64,000 nt of DNA, from the NCBI GenBank assembly GCA_913054455.1, contig CAJXIL010000001.1, forward strand, positions 33,387-97,386, given 5' to 3'. Shown here piece by piece: positions 8,156-16,957 of this stretch. Position numbers and translations under genes: made by a program. Position 1 is the first letter of the stretch, and every line of letters starts with the position of its first letter. The notes under the pieces are model-generated. The model saw only the letters and a program-made list of their open reading frames with translations, had not been told where the DNA came from and searched no databases. The stretch comes from an uncultured Roseobacter sp. Lineage in GTDB: Bacteria; Pseudomonadota; Alphaproteobacteria; Rhodobacterales; Rhodobacteraceae.

Positions 8156-8860
8156 ATGTCAGTAGAAAAAGTAGCCCTGGTAACAGCAGGTGGTAGCGGG
8201 ATGGGCGCAGACGCAGCGCGGCGGCTTGCAGCTGACGGATTCAAGGTCGGTATCCTCTCATCATCGGGTAAAGGCGAAGCACTAGGCACTGAACTCGGCG
8301 GTTTTGGTGTCACCGGGTCCAATCTCAATGGCGATGATTTGTCCAGGCTTGTGCAGGGGGCACAGGAGCGGTGGGGCCGGGTGGATGTTTTGATCAATTC
8401 GGCAGGACACGGTCCTAAGGGGCCGGTGTTGGAAATCAGCGATGACGATTGGCACCAGGGTATGGAGGTGTATTTGATGAATGTGATCCGCCCGACGCGG
8501 TTGATCACGCCCCTGATGCAAAGACAGGGAGGTGGGGCGATCATTAATATCTCTACCTTTGCCGCGTTTGAACCTGATCCGCTCTTCCCGACATCTGGTG
8601 TGTTTCGCGCCGGGTTGGCTGCTTTCTGCAAGCTGTACTCCGACAAATACGCCTCAGACAACATTCGCATGAACAACGTCTTGCCCGGCTTTATCGATAG
8701 CCTGCCTGAAACCGCAGACCGCAAGGCCCGCATTCCGATGGGGCGCTATGGCCGTACCGAAGAAGTGTCTTCGATCATCTCGTTACTCGCTTCTGAGGAT
8801 GGCGGCTACATGACCGGCCAAAATTTGCGCATTGACGGGGGATTAACCCGTGCCGTCTGA
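8156..8860 (+). CDS. Short-chain dehydrogenase-like protein with non-canonical active site
   Basis: The track starts at a TTG; the ATG at 8156 behind TTGGAG is preferred, giving 234 residues. The Rossmann part is clear: ALVTAGGSGMGADAARRLA, VDVLINSAG and the C-terminal MTGQNLRIDGGL. At the position of the catalytic YxxxK the protein reads TSGVFRAG (residues 146-153), so Tyr becomes Ser and Lys becomes Arg. The fold and NAD(P) binding look intact, but classical SDR proton relay is not possible, so activity may be altered or the protein may act as a binder. It overlaps the downstream membrane-protein gene by 11 bases and is probably regulated by the divergent LysR. Confidence 0.85.
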   Translation: MSVEKVALVTAGGSGMGADAARRLAADGFKVGILSSSGKGEALGTELGGFGVTGSNLNGDDLSRLVQGAQERWGRVDVLINSAGHGPKGPVLEISDDDWHQGMEVYLMNVIRPTRLITPLMQRQGGGAIINISTFAAFEPDPLFPTSGVFRAGLAAFCKLYSDKYASDNIRMNNVLPGFIDSLPETADRKARIPMGRYGRTEEVSSIISLLASEDGGYMTGQNLRIDGGLTRAV

Positions 8861-9101
8861 CCTGGCCTTTAACTCAGAGCTCCGTGAACGCCTTGTATTC
8901 ACGGTTAAATGGGCGGCATCCGCCATTCAAATCATGGGGTACACTGCGACGGGATTTGGCTGGACACCCTGGAACCTCTATCTGTTTCTAGTTGGTGTTC
9001 TGGGGTGGTTTGCCGTTGGCGCATTATGGAACGACAAAGCCTTGATGCTTGTCCACCTTGTTGCACTCGGAGCCATGATTGCAGGCATGACGAGCAGTTA
9101 A
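8850..9101 (+). CDS. Small two-helix membrane protein
   Basis: The 83-residue protein starts at a GTG inside the 3' end of the SDR gene, a coupling overlap that supports translation. It has two hydrophobic segments, LYLFLVGVLGWFAVGAL and LMLVHLVALGAMIAGM, preceded by WAASAIQIMGYTATGFGWTPWNLY. The pattern resembles small uncharacterised inner-membrane proteins found next to this kind of SDR in Rhodobacteraceae. No enzymatic motif is visible; its role may be to anchor or assist the SDR-like protein. Confidence 0.7.
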   Translation: MPSDLAFNSELRERLVFTVKWAASAIQIMGYTATGFGWTPWNLYLFLVGVLGWFAVGALWNDKALMLVHLVALGAMIAGMTSS

Positions 9102-9201
9102 ACTCCTTATGCTGCCCTTGAAGAAAATCACAGCGTTTATCAATACGGACACAGAGCGGCCTTTGCCCCCCCATTAGGCAGGTCTGTTTTCCATTGGAGA
9201 G

Positions 9202-9546
9202 TTAGCTTTGCAAAGGGTCTGTCAAATCAGGCAGTGCAACAATTTCTGCGCAGTTTTCGATTTGCCCTCCGCAACAATCTGCGATCAGAAACTGGACGAG
9301 CGCATTCACACTTGCAAGGTTCGCCGAGTAGTGGATTTCGCGTTGATGACGGGTTGCTGTTAGGACGCCTGCGCGTTTCAGAATGGACAGGTGGCCAGAA
9401 AGGGTTGATGGCTTTGTCCCCAGTCGGCGCGAGACTTCCAGAGCAGGCAAGCCTTTTGGGCCAATTCTGACCAACAACCGGAAAGCCTCCAGTCTTGTGG
9501 GGTGTGCAAGGGCCGTAAAGGCGTCAATGGCATCGGCTTGATCCAT
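9202..9546 (-). CDS. arsR: ArsR-family metalloregulator
   Basis: The 114-residue winged-helix protein has the ArsR/SmtB fold (AFTALAHPTRLEAFRLLV, SRRLGTKPSTLSGHLSILKRAGVL) and a C-terminal Cys cluster DCCGGQIENCAE of the sort used for arsenite in alphaproteobacterial ArsR proteins. It is divergent from an operon containing an aquaglyceroporin and arsH, which fixes the metal as arsenic. It would repress both directions until As(III) or an organoarsenical binds. Palindromic sequence between the two genes provides the likely operator. Confidence 0.9.
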   Translation of the reverse strand: MDQADAIDAFTALAHPTRLEAFRLLVRIGPKGLPALEVSRRLGTKPSTLSGHLSILKRAGVLTATRHQREIHYSANLASVNALVQFLIADCCGGQIENCAEIVALPDLTDPLQS

Positions 9547-9616
9547 AATTCGTTATTGCCCGAAATGACGAAGCTTGACAAGTGAACCGGTCTGGCCTCA
9601 TTTAGCGAAATAACAC

Positions 9617-9632
9617 TTCGGCATTTGCCGAA
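9617..9632. promoter_or_regulatory. Candidate ArsR operator
   Basis: TTCGGCA-TT-TGCCGAA is a perfect inverted repeat (7-base arms) in the arsR/deacylase intergenic region. A weaker relative, TTCGTTATTGCCCGAA (9549-9564), lies just in front of the arsR start codon, so one site could serve each direction. Confidence 0.6.
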
Positions 9633-9655
9633 ATATTGTTTTGGGGGAACCACTG

Positions 9656-10675
9656 TTGGCTGCAACATCCATTACGTCTGAAGTTGACTTCAACGCGACC
9701 GGGAAGCAGACGGCTTTTTTGCGCGTGCCACATTCTGTCCACCGTTCGGCCTATGGTTGGATCCCTGTCCCGATCACCTGCATCCAGAACGGTGAAGGCC
9801 CGACCCTTGTCATAATGGCTGGAAACCACGGCGACGAATATGAGGGGCAGATCGCGGTTTCGAACCTGGCGCGTTCGTTAGATGCGGCAGACATTCGTGG
9901 ACGGTTGATATTGTTGCCGATGGTGAATGCCCCCGCAGCCGAGGCCGGTTTGCGCACATCGCCAATTGACTCTGGTAATCTCAACCGCTCGTTTCCGGGC
10001 AGCGCCACCGGCACGCCAACTGAAATGATTGCGCATTACGTCGAAGAGGTTCTGATGCCTCTAGCGGACTATTCCGTTGATCTGCACTCTGGTGGCAGTT
10101 CTTTGTACTACCCGCCAACACTGTTGCGTGGACAAGGGCATAGCCCTGAAGAAACCAAGGCTCTGGTCGGACTGCAAGACGCGTTTGATCTCCCCTATGC
10201 ATGGGTGTTTACCAGCGGTGGTGGGCGCAGCAGCACGGCGCGTACAGCAATGGGGGCTGCCAATCGTAAGGGCGTTGTCAATGTGATGGCGGAACTTGGC
10301 GGGAGCGGCGTAGTCACGCCTGAGATCCTTCAGCGCACTGAACGGGGCTTGCGACGCATTCTGAACTCTTTGGGCATGTTGCCAGACTACCAGCTAGACG
10401 CGCGCCGTGGTACCCGAGAGCTGAACGCGCAGGGTTCGGTCTATGCCTATTCGGCGGGGCTATTTGAGCCACTGAAAGCGATTGGAGATGAGATCAAAGT
10501 GGGGGAAACGGTCGGCCTTATTCACCACCCAGAAACGCCGGGATCTGAGCCCGATAAGATTACCTCTCCCTATGCGGGGATCGCCCTGTGCCAACGCGCT
10601 ATGGCGCAGGTTGTGCGGGGTGATGCAGTATTTCAAATCGCCTCCGACGCCGAGCCGGAAGCGCACAAGGCATGA
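9656..10675 (+). CDS. Succinylglutamate desuccinylase/aspartoacylase-family deacylase
   Basis: This zinc deacylase of about 339 residues belongs to the AstE/AspA/DoeB superfamily: GNHGDEYEG gives the first His and Glu ligands and DLHSGGSS the second His, followed by a C-terminal beta domain. Family members remove acyl groups from N-acyl amino acids. No ATG is usable near the start; a TTG at 9656 follows GGGGGA at about the right distance, while the track's TTG at 9641 overlaps it. It is the first gene of the arsR-controlled operon, ahead of the aquaporin, which is unusual because such deacylases are not standard ars genes. An N-acylated arsenical or amino acid is a possible substrate (inference). 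Confidence 0.82.
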   Translation: MAATSITSEVDFNATGKQTAFLRVPHSVHRSAYGWIPVPITCIQNGEGPTLVIMAGNHGDEYEGQIAVSNLARSLDAADIRGRLILLPMVNAPAAEAGLRTSPIDSGNLNRSFPGSATGTPTEMIAHYVEEVLMPLADYSVDLHSGGSSLYYPPTLLRGQGHSPEETKALVGLQDAFDLPYAWVFTSGGGRSSTARTAMGAANRKGVVNVMAELGGSGVVTPEILQRTERGLRRILNSLGMLPDYQLDARRGTRELNAQGSVYAYSAGLFEPLKAIGDEIKVGETVGLIHHPETPGSEPDKITSPYAGIALCQRAMAQVVRGDAVFQIASDAEPEAHKA

Positions 10676-10769
10676 AGGTGCAGCCCCTCACGCTTACCGT
10701 GATCTGCGACAGCTATCACATGCGGCAACATCGACGGGGCACGGTTTGTATTCCCCACAGGAGACGATC

Positions 10770-11435
10770 ATGACGCTTGAACGACGCCTTATGGCAGAAT
10801 GGCTTGGGACGTTTTCGCTTTTGGCAACCGTCATTGGCTCCGGCATCATGGCCGAGCGCTTGGCAGATGGGAATGTCGCAATTGCGCTTTTGGGAAATAC
10901 GATCCCGACCGGGGCAATCCTTGTGGTGCTGATTACGATATTCGGCCCCATTTCGGGCGCGCATTTCAACCCGGCGGTCACCTTGTGCTTTGCCCTGCGC
11001 CAAGAGATCGAAAAGCGTGACGCGCTTTTTTACGTTGGCGCGCAGGTGTTTGGTGGGATCATTGGCGTGCTGGCAGCCCATGTTATGTTCGACCACCCGC
11101 TGGTCGATCCGTCCACCACCACCCGCAGCGGCATCGGCCAATGGGTGGGTGAGTTTGTCGCGACCTTTGGCCTGGTAGGTACGATCCTTGCCTGTTTGAA
11201 GGCGCGCCCAACTGCGGTGCCAATGGCTGTTGGCCTATATATCACCGCGGCCTATTGGTTCACCTCTTCCACATCCTTTGCAAACCCCGCTGTCACGATT
11301 GCGCGTGGGTTTTCGGACACTTTCGCAGGAATTGCGCCAGTGGATGTGGCCGCTTTCATTGTGGTTCAGGTGATCGCGGCTGTGATGGCGACAGGGTTCT
11401 TTGGCTGGCTACTGCGTGAGGAAAACGATGGCTGA
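10770..11435 (+). CDS. aqpS: Aquaglyceroporin (MIP family), AqpS-like arsenite channel
   Basis: The track ORF is extended out of the upstream gene; ATG 10770 behind CAGGAGA is the clear start, giving 221 residues. Six hydrophobic segments and two NPA boxes are visible: GAHFNPAVTL and SFANPAVTIARGFSDTFAGI. The extended second box is typical of the channels found in ars operons of Sinorhizobium and relatives, where AqpS lets As(III) leave the cell down its gradient. Its stop overlaps the start of the next gene (ATGGCTGA). Placement between arsR and arsH supports the arsenic role. Confidence 0.88.
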   Translation: MTLERRLMAEWLGTFSLLATVIGSGIMAERLADGNVAIALLGNTIPTGAILVVLITIFGPISGAHFNPAVTLCFALRQEIEKRDALFYVGAQVFGGIIGVLAAHVMFDHPLVDPSTTTRSGIGQWVGEFVATFGLVGTILACLKARPTAVPMAVGLYITAAYWFTSSTSFANPAVTIARGFSDTFAGIAPVDVAAFIVVQVIAAVMATGFFGWLLREENDG

Positions 11436-12606
11436 GGCATTCGATTTTGACGAGGTGATCAATCGCCGCGAGGTGCCTGCGCTCAAAACCCACCGCATGG
11501 TGCTGGGCGAGGACGGGATGGACCTGTTTCCGGGAGGGGTCGCGGACATGGATTTTCGTGCCCCTCAACCCGTGCTGGACGCAATGACGCAGCGGTTAGC
11601 CCATGGTGTCTTTGGCTATGAGACCGTGCCGGATGGCCTGTTGCCTGCCCTCACGGGATGGATGAAGGACAGACATGGCTGGAATATTGTTCCCGACCAC
11701 ATCCTGCGTGCGCCCAATGTGCTCAACAGCCTGTCGATGGCGGCAAATCTGTTCACCAACCCCGGTGACGGCATCATCGTTCAGCCGCCCGTGTTCTTTG
11801 ATTTCGCCGATATTATTGCCGAGAATGGACGGTGCCTAGTTGAAAACCCGCTTGTTTTGTCCGCAGGCAAGTATGACATGGACTTTGAAGGCCTGGAGGC
11901 CTGCGCCGCCGACCCGCGCACCAAAATGCTCTTCTTGTGCAATCCACATAATCCCGTGGGGCGGGTCTGGAGCAAGGAAGACCTGGCGCGGCTTGGCGCA
12001 ATTTGTCGCCAGCACGGGGTGTTCGTCGTGGCGGATGAAATTCACGGGGATATCACCTTTTCGGGGCACGCCTACACACCCTTTGCTACGGTCTCAGAAG
12101 CAGATGCAATCAACTCCATCACCTGCCTGTCCCCCGCCAAGAGCTTCAACATTGCGGCCTGTTGCGGGGCGTTCACCATCGTACCTGATGAGGGACGTCG
12201 TAATGCCTTCAAGGCTGAGAACAGTCGCCTGACGGTGAATAAGAACAACGCCTTTGCAAGTGTGGCAATGGAAGCGGCCTACAGGCAGGGCGGCCCATGG
12301 TTGGACGCGGCTGTTTCATACATCGAGGGCAATCTAGCTCTGGTGCTCGCGCGTTTAAACGATATCCCGGAAGTCACCTTGATCACGCCCGAAGGCACGT
12401 TCCTGCTATGGCTCGATTTTCGTGCCTTGGGCTTGGCCCAGGATGACTTGACCCGATTTTTGCGCACAGAGGCCGGCTGGGCCATTACCCGCGGCATTGC
12501 ATTTGGAGAAGCAGGCAAAGGGTTCGGACGCCTGAATATAGCCTGCCAACGGGCGCGCCTGGACCAGGCCCTTGATGGGCTAGATGCGGCAATTTCAAAA
12601 CGATGA
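11428..12606 (+). CDS. MalY/PatB-type PLP C-S lyase or aminotransferase
   Basis: The start is ATG 11428, overlapping the aquaporin stop, which gives 392 residues. It is a fold-type I PLP enzyme of the MalY/PatB group: [17 protein letters not shown] at the N terminus, [17 protein letters not shown] and [10 protein letters not shown] near the cofactor, and the Schiff-base Lys in [12 protein letters not shown]. Members cleave cystathionine and other cysteine conjugates to thiol, pyruvate and ammonia. It sits inside the ars operon, tightly coupled to aqpS and 7 bases ahead of arsH, so co-transcription with arsenic genes is almost certain. A cysteine-S- or As-linked conjugate is a possible substrate; this is inference. 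Confidence 0.85.
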   Translation: MAEAFDFDEVINRREVPALKTHRMVLGEDGMDLFPGGVADMDFRAPQPVLDAMTQRLAHGVFGYETVPDGLLPALTGWMKDRHGWNIVPDHILRAPNVLNSLSMAANLFTNPGDGIIVQPPVFFDFADIIAENGRCLVENPLVLSAGKYDMDFEGLEACAADPRTKMLFLCNPHNPVGRVWSKEDLARLGAICRQHGVFVVADEIHGDITFSGHAYTPFATVSEADAINSITCLSPAKSFNIAACCGAFTIVPDEGRRNAFKAENSRLTVNKNNAFASVAMEAAYRQGGPWLDAAVSYIEGNLALVLARLNDIPEVTLITPEGTFLLWLDFRALGLAQDDLTRFLRTEAGWAITRGIAFGEAGKGFGRLNIACQRARLDQALDGLDAAISKR

Positions 12607-12613
12607 GACAAAC

Positions 12614-13324
12614 ATGACTGACACACCCAACATCGAAGATGACCACTTTCGCGCCATTGACAGTGATCGGCTGTTCGCAAGCGACGACATCGGTCACGCA
12701 CCCCGTATTTTGCTGCTCTATGGCTCCCTCCGGGCGCGATCCTTTAGCCGCTTGATGACCGAGGAAGCCGCCCACGTTCTACATCGTTTCGGGGCCGAGA
12801 CTAAGACCTTCAACCCCAGCGGATTGCCACTGCCCGATGATACCGAAGCGGACCATCCAAAGGTTCAGGAACTACGCGACTTGGTGGCCTGGAGCGAAGG
12901 CATGGTCTGGTGTTCGCCGGAACGACACGGCGCCATGACAGGCATAATGAAATCGCAGATCGACTGGATTCCGCTCTCGCTCGGGGCTGTCCGGCCAACC
13001 CAAGGCAAGACCCTGGCGGTTATGCAGGTCAATGGCGGCTCGCAAAGCTTCAATGCTGTTAATCAGTTGCGTATTCTTGGTCGCTGGATGCGCCTTCTGA
13101 CGATCCCCAACCAATCCTCTACGCCCAAGGCCTTTCTGGAATTCGACGATAATGACCGGATGAAGCCATCGCCAAACTACGACCGGATGGTTGATGTCAT
13201 GGAGGAATTGGTCAAATTCACGCTCCTCACTCGGGGGCGTTCTGATTACCTTGTTGAACGTTATAGTGAGCGGAAAGAAACCGGTGAAGCGTTGATCAGG
13301 CGCGTGAACCAGACGGCGATCTGA
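12614..13324 (+). CDS. arsH: ArsH, NADPH-dependent FMN oxidoreductase
   Basis: ATG 12614 follows the previous stop by 7 bases and gives about 236 residues, the normal size. The flavodoxin-like phosphate loop [19 protein letters not shown] and the segments [19 protein letters not shown] and [20 protein letters not shown] are diagnostic of ArsH. ArsH oxidises trivalent organoarsenicals to the less toxic pentavalent state and reduces quinones or azo dyes in vitro. It ends the arsR-regulated operon. No arsC, acr3 or arsB is present, so handling of inorganic arsenate must rely on genes elsewhere. Confidence 0.93.
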   Translation: MTDTPNIEDDHFRAIDSDRLFASDDIGHAPRILLLYGSLRARSFSRLMTEEAAHVLHRFGAETKTFNPSGLPLPDDTEADHPKVQELRDLVAWSEGMVWCSPERHGAMTGIMKSQIDWIPLSLGAVRPTQGKTLAVMQVNGGSQSFNAVNQLRILGRWMRLLTIPNQSSTPKAFLEFDDNDRMKPSPNYDRMVDVMEELVKFTLLTRGRSDYLVERYSERKETGEALIRRVNQTAI

Positions 13325-13387
13325 CGCGCTTTCGGGGAGCCCGCAGGTTTTGTTTGCATGCGCGTCATACCCGTCGCGGCGCGCGTG

Positions 13388-14311
13388 TCAGCTGCGATGT
13401 CTAGGCGTCCTGTGGGCCACATTTGCACGACCCAATTGATCGATCAGAAAATCCATAAAAACACGGACTTTGGCTGAAACGACATTGCTTTTAGGATAGA
13501 TCAGCCAAAGCGCCGGTTCGGTCGACAGGGCATAGTCGGGCAATACACGGGTCAGGGTTCCGTCTGCGATTTCCTCTTGCACCGCCCAGAGCGAATTGAC
13601 GGAAATGCCGGCCCCGTTGAGCGTCGTTAGTTTTTGGGTCAACCCATCGTTCAGGATCAGACAATGCGCGGCGGACTTGGGGTCAAACAGCGCCTGCATC
13701 CCGTTGTTAGAGATCAAGGCCTTTGGTTCGGTATCTTTAAAGGCAATCAATCGGTGTTTCGCCAGGTCTTTTGGATTAGCCGGAGTGCCATACCGTTCCA
13801 GATAAGCGGGCGAAGCACAAAGGATACGGGTATCATCTGCCAGTTTGCGCGCGGTGAGACTGCTATCGGCAAGAACCGCGTTGCGCAGGGCGAGGTCAAA
13901 GCTGCCCTCGATCAGATCAAACTGCGAATCTGATAGATGCAGGTCGAGCCGAAGGTCAGGGTACTTGTCCATAAATGCCGGCAACAGCGGTGCTAAGTAG
14001 AGTTGTGCAAAGGTGCTGGGCGCCGCAAAGCGCAGGGTGCCGCTGACCTTGGTACGGCCTTTGCCTAGCGCGGCCAGCGCGGCTTCCTCCTGAGCGATCA
14101 TTTCACGCGCGTAGGGCAAAAAATCCTGCCCCTCGAGGGACAGTGAAACCTTGCGGGTTGAGCGATGCAGCAAATCCGCGCCGACAAGACGCTCTAGCTT
14201 GGCGATACGTGTGCTTGCGACTGCAGGCGCCATGCCCAGTGTGCGACCCGCCGCGCTGATATTCAGCGTCTCACAGGCGAGAACAAAAAGGCGCAGGGTT
14301 TGAGTGTCCAT
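13388..14311 (-). CDS. LysR-family transcriptional regulator
   Basis: The 307-residue protein has an N-terminal HTH (LNISAAGRTLGMAPAVASTRIAKLERLVG) and a LysR substrate domain beginning GTLRFAAPSTFAQLYLAPLLPAF. It is of the short-linker type that usually controls a neighbouring oxidoreductase. It is divergent from an SDR gene with 98 bases between the start codons, and a near-palindrome lies right in front of it. Regulation of the SDR in response to an unknown (possibly electrophile or quinone) signal is likely. Confidence 0.9.
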   Translation of the reverse strand: MDTQTLRLFVLACETLNISAAGRTLGMAPAVASTRIAKLERLVGADLLHRSTRKVSLSLEGQDFLPYAREMIAQEEAALAALGKGRTKVSGTLRFAAPSTFAQLYLAPLLPAFMDKYPDLRLDLHLSDSQFDLIEGSFDLALRNAVLADSSLTARKLADDTRILCASPAYLERYGTPANPKDLAKHRLIAFKDTEPKALISNNGMQALFDPKSAAHCLILNDGLTQKLTTLNGAGISVNSLWAVQEEIADGTLTRVLPDYALSTEPALWLIYPKSNVVSAKVRVFMDFLIDQLGRANVAHRTPRHRS

Positions 14312-14322
14312 ATTATTTACTT

Positions 14323-14344
14323 ATTCGGAATTCTGAATTCGAAT
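14323..14344. promoter_or_regulatory. Candidate LysR binding site
   Basis: ATTCGGAATTCTGAATTCGAAT is a 22-base near-palindrome placed 12 bases upstream of the lysR start, between the divergent lysR and SDR genes. This is the usual position for a LysR autoregulatory site. Confidence 0.45.
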
Positions 14345-14409
14345 ATACCCTGTTTATATAGGAAACAGAAGTGATAATTCTGTTAGCGAGACGAGCACAG
14401 GAGCTGCCA

Positions 14410-15198
14410 ATGACTAAGACAATTCTCATCACGGGCGCTACCGATGGTATCGGTCTTTTGACAGCGCAAACTCTTGCGGCTGAAGGGCATAGAATCCTCT
14501 TGCATGGTCGCAATGTGGCCAAGCTGGAGGCAGCGGCAAAAACTGTCGGCGGCACCACAGAGCAATATATCGCGGATCTGTCGAATATGGCGCAGGTACA
14601 TGCACTGGCCGCGGCCATTGTTGCAAAGCACAATCAGATTGATGTGGTTATCAACAACGCTGGCATCCTCAAGACCCCGGTCACCAAGATCAAAGAGGGG
14701 TACGATATTAGGTTTGTGGTGAATACCTTTGCCCCCTATGCGCTGACGCGCGACCTGCTGCCGATCATGGCGAAAGACGGTCGTGTCGTGAACCTATCCT
14801 CGGCTGCGCAGGCACCGGTTGATCTGGAGGCGCTGCTGGGGCGCAAAAAGCTGGACGATATGGGCGCCTATGCCCAGAGCAAACTGGCCATTACAATCTG
14901 GTCCCGCGAGATGGCAAAGGCCCTGCCTGAGGGCCCCGTGATTGTCGCCGTGAACCCAGGCTCCTTGCTGGCCTCGAAAATGGTCAAAGAGGGCTTTGGC
15001 ATTGCCGGCAACGATCTGAGTATTGGCGTGAGCATTCTGCGCGAAGCCGCATTGGGGACCTCATTTGCAGATGCCAGTGGCAAATATTTTGACAATGACA
15101 GCGGGCAGTTTACGCAGCCACATGCGGCTGCGCTGGATGCGGCGCATAGTGCCGATGTGATGCAGGCTATCCAGGATGTGCTGACCCCACAGCCCTAA
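14410..15198 (+). CDS. Short-chain dehydrogenase/reductase
   Basis: ATG 14410 is preferred over the track start, giving 262 residues. The canonical elements are all present: ILITGATDGIGLLTAQTLA for NAD(P) binding, VINNAGIL, Ser in VVNLSSAAQAP and the catalytic GAYAQSKLA (YxxxK), followed by VNPGSLLASKM. The longer C terminus and the retinol dehydrogenase-like layout suggest a reductase acting on a small carbonyl or ketone. It is divergent from the LysR gene that probably controls it. A short GC hairpin follows the stop. Confidence 0.88.
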   Translation: MTKTILITGATDGIGLLTAQTLAAEGHRILLHGRNVAKLEAAAKTVGGTTEQYIADLSNMAQVHALAAAIVAKHNQIDVVINNAGILKTPVTKIKEGYDIRFVVNTFAPYALTRDLLPIMAKDGRVVNLSSAAQAPVDLEALLGRKKLDDMGAYAQSKLAITIWSREMAKALPEGPVIVAVNPGSLLASKMVKEGFGIAGNDLSIGVSILREAALGTSFADASGKYFDNDSGQFTQPHAAALDAAHSADVMQAIQDVLTPQP

Positions 15199-15880
15199 AC
15201 CGCTTCGGCCCGACTGAAACCGGGCCTTGCCCCCCATCAAAACCAAAGTAATCGGCCAGAGAATTCTGCGCGGCGCCGAGATAGGCAAGCCAGTGAAGTA
15301 TGAGAACTTCAGGGCATTTGACATCAAAGTCGAAAGCGCTATTGCCACTGTCATCTCTTATTTGGGGGCAGTGAATGCGTAAGGTCAGGAAATACTGTCC
15401 GATTTTAATAGGCTGGCCAGCGGTTGGAACGCGACATAAAGGTGGTTATCGTTCTATCTGACAGCCCGGAAATCTGATCTGCCGCTATGACTCTGAACTC
15501 CTGAAGGAGATGCCCACCGAGCCCGCGTCACGTGAGGAGCCGCAGTTGCTTGATCTGTAATCGGTTTGAGAGCGCATCATCAGGTTCAGCTGCCCGGCTT
15601 TGATGAAGGTCCAACAGAGCTTGATGCGAGGAAGCGTTGGAGCGCGCCGACAACATCAACCGACGGTTTTGCCCCGTTCTATAGTCAGTCGTGCGCCATT
15701 TGGGCGTGCTTACGAGGGGCGCCATCCGCGCAGCCCTCGTAATGCTGTTTTCGAAGCGCAGCCAAAGATGCAGTTTTAATTGTATTCAAAACCGGAAAAC
15801 TGAACTTAGTTTTGGGCCAATTTACTCAAATATGTAGTGCTATACATAGCTCGCATCTCTTACTTACTAGGATGCGCACA
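15199..15880. other. 682-base gap with no convincing gene
   Basis: Just after the SDR stop, GGCCCG (15207-15212) and CGGGCC (15221-15226) form a weak terminator stem. The remainder has short frames interrupted by stops in every phase (for example a plus-strand stretch reading VIGQRILRGAEIGKPVKYE) that look like decayed coding sequence, but I could not match them to a family. The last 70 bases, AT-rich, would hold the promoter of the downstream MDR gene. Confidence 0.45.
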
Positions 15881-16867
15881 ATGAAAGCCATGACCCTCAC
15901 TGCTTACGGTGAAACCGCAAAATTCGAGGCTGCCGATCTCCCCAAGCCAGAGCCGATCTCGGGCCATGTTGTGGTCCGCATTGCGGCCAGCAGCGTGAAC
16001 ACAGTTGACACAATGATCCGGGCAATGGGCCGTGACCTGCCGCTTTCTCCGGCTCTGCCTGCGGTATTGGGCATGGATTTTGCCGGGGTCATTGAGGCCG
16101 TTGGCGAAGGCGTGAGCGCGTTTGCCGTTGGCGATGAGGTCTACGGCTGCGCCGGCGGATTGGCTGATTTACAGGGCGCATTGGCTGAGTTCATGCTCGC
16201 CGATGCGCGCTTGATTGCCCACAAACCTAAATCCATCTCAATGCGCGAGGCCGCGGCCATGCCTCTGGTTGGCATCACCGCCTATGAGGGGCTAGAACGG
16301 ACAGGCGTCAGGGCGGGCCAAAAGGTTCTGGTGCAGGGAGGCGCAGGCGGCGTTGGTCACCTGGCAGTGCAGCTGGCCAAACACTTTGGCGCAGAGGTCT
16401 ATGCCACCGGCACGGGCCACACCCAGATGGGCGTGATCCAGGGGTATGGCGCGACGCCAATTGATTTTGCTGCTGAAAAGATCGTCGATTATGTAGCAAA
16501 ATATACCGACGGTGCAGGGTTTGATGTGATCTTCGACACCGTTGGCGGCGCCAATATGACCAATTCCTTCGAGGCCGCAGCGCTGAACGCCAATATCGCC
16601 TCAACCGTAGGTCTGCTGGAAATAGATCTGTCGCCTGCACATTTCAAAGGATTGTCGCTGCACATCGTCTTCATGCTGTTGCCAATGCTTAGTAATCTAG
16701 GTCGTGAAAACCACGGGACGATCCTGGCTGAGCTGGCAAAAATAGTAGATCAAGGCGCATTGAAGCCTCTTCTGGATGAGGCTGTATATGGTCTCGGTAA
16801 CGTCGCTGGGGCCTATGACCACCTGACCAGCGGAAAGGCCATCGGCAAGGTTGTGATAGACGTCTAA
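15881..16867 (+). CDS. Zinc-independent MDR-family NADPH:quinone reductase/alcohol dehydrogenase
   Basis: ATG 15881 (MKAMTLTAYGETAKFEA) behind CTAGGA is the natural start; the track adds 23 upstream codons. The 328-residue protein has the GroES-like N-terminal domain (VLGMDFAGVIEAVGEGV, FAVGDEVYG) and the Rossmann AGQKVLVQGGAGGVGHLAVQLA. The structural-zinc Cys cluster and catalytic zinc ligands are lacking, which points to the quinone oxidoreductase/enoyl reductase branch. It stands alone between the decayed gap and the LacI operon. The substrate is unknown. Confidence 0.85.
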   Translation: MKAMTLTAYGETAKFEAADLPKPEPISGHVVVRIAASSVNTVDTMIRAMGRDLPLSPALPAVLGMDFAGVIEAVGEGVSAFAVGDEVYGCAGGLADLQGALAEFMLADARLIAHKPKSISMREAAAMPLVGITAYEGLERTGVRAGQKVLVQGGAGGVGHLAVQLAKHFGAEVYATGTGHTQMGVIQGYGATPIDFAAEKIVDYVAKYTDGAGFDVIFDTVGGANMTNSFEAAALNANIASTVGLLEIDLSPAHFKGLSLHIVFMLLPMLSNLGRENHGTILAELAKIVDQGALKPLLDEAVYGLGNVAGAYDHLTSGKAIGKVVIDV

Positions 16868-16929
16868 CCAAACGAGATGGTGTCTGAAAGCGACTGTCAC
16901 ACTCCTGTAGAGAATCACCTGTAACAAAT

Positions 16930-16945
16930 ATGGAAACGTTTCCAT
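16930..16945. promoter_or_regulatory. LacI-family operator
   Basis: ATGGAAACGTTTCCAT is a perfect 16-base palindrome with the central CG typical of LacI/GalR operators. It lies 12 bases before the lacI-type start codon, so the regulator likely represses its own operon, including the ABC importer genes downstream. Confidence 0.8.
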
Positions 16946-16957
16946 TCAGGTGCTGTC

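Noticed and set aside
10482-10769. Upstream part of the track ORF that ends with the aquaporin
   Set aside because: It overlaps the deacylase gene in another frame; the aquaporin has a good ATG and ribosome site at 10770.
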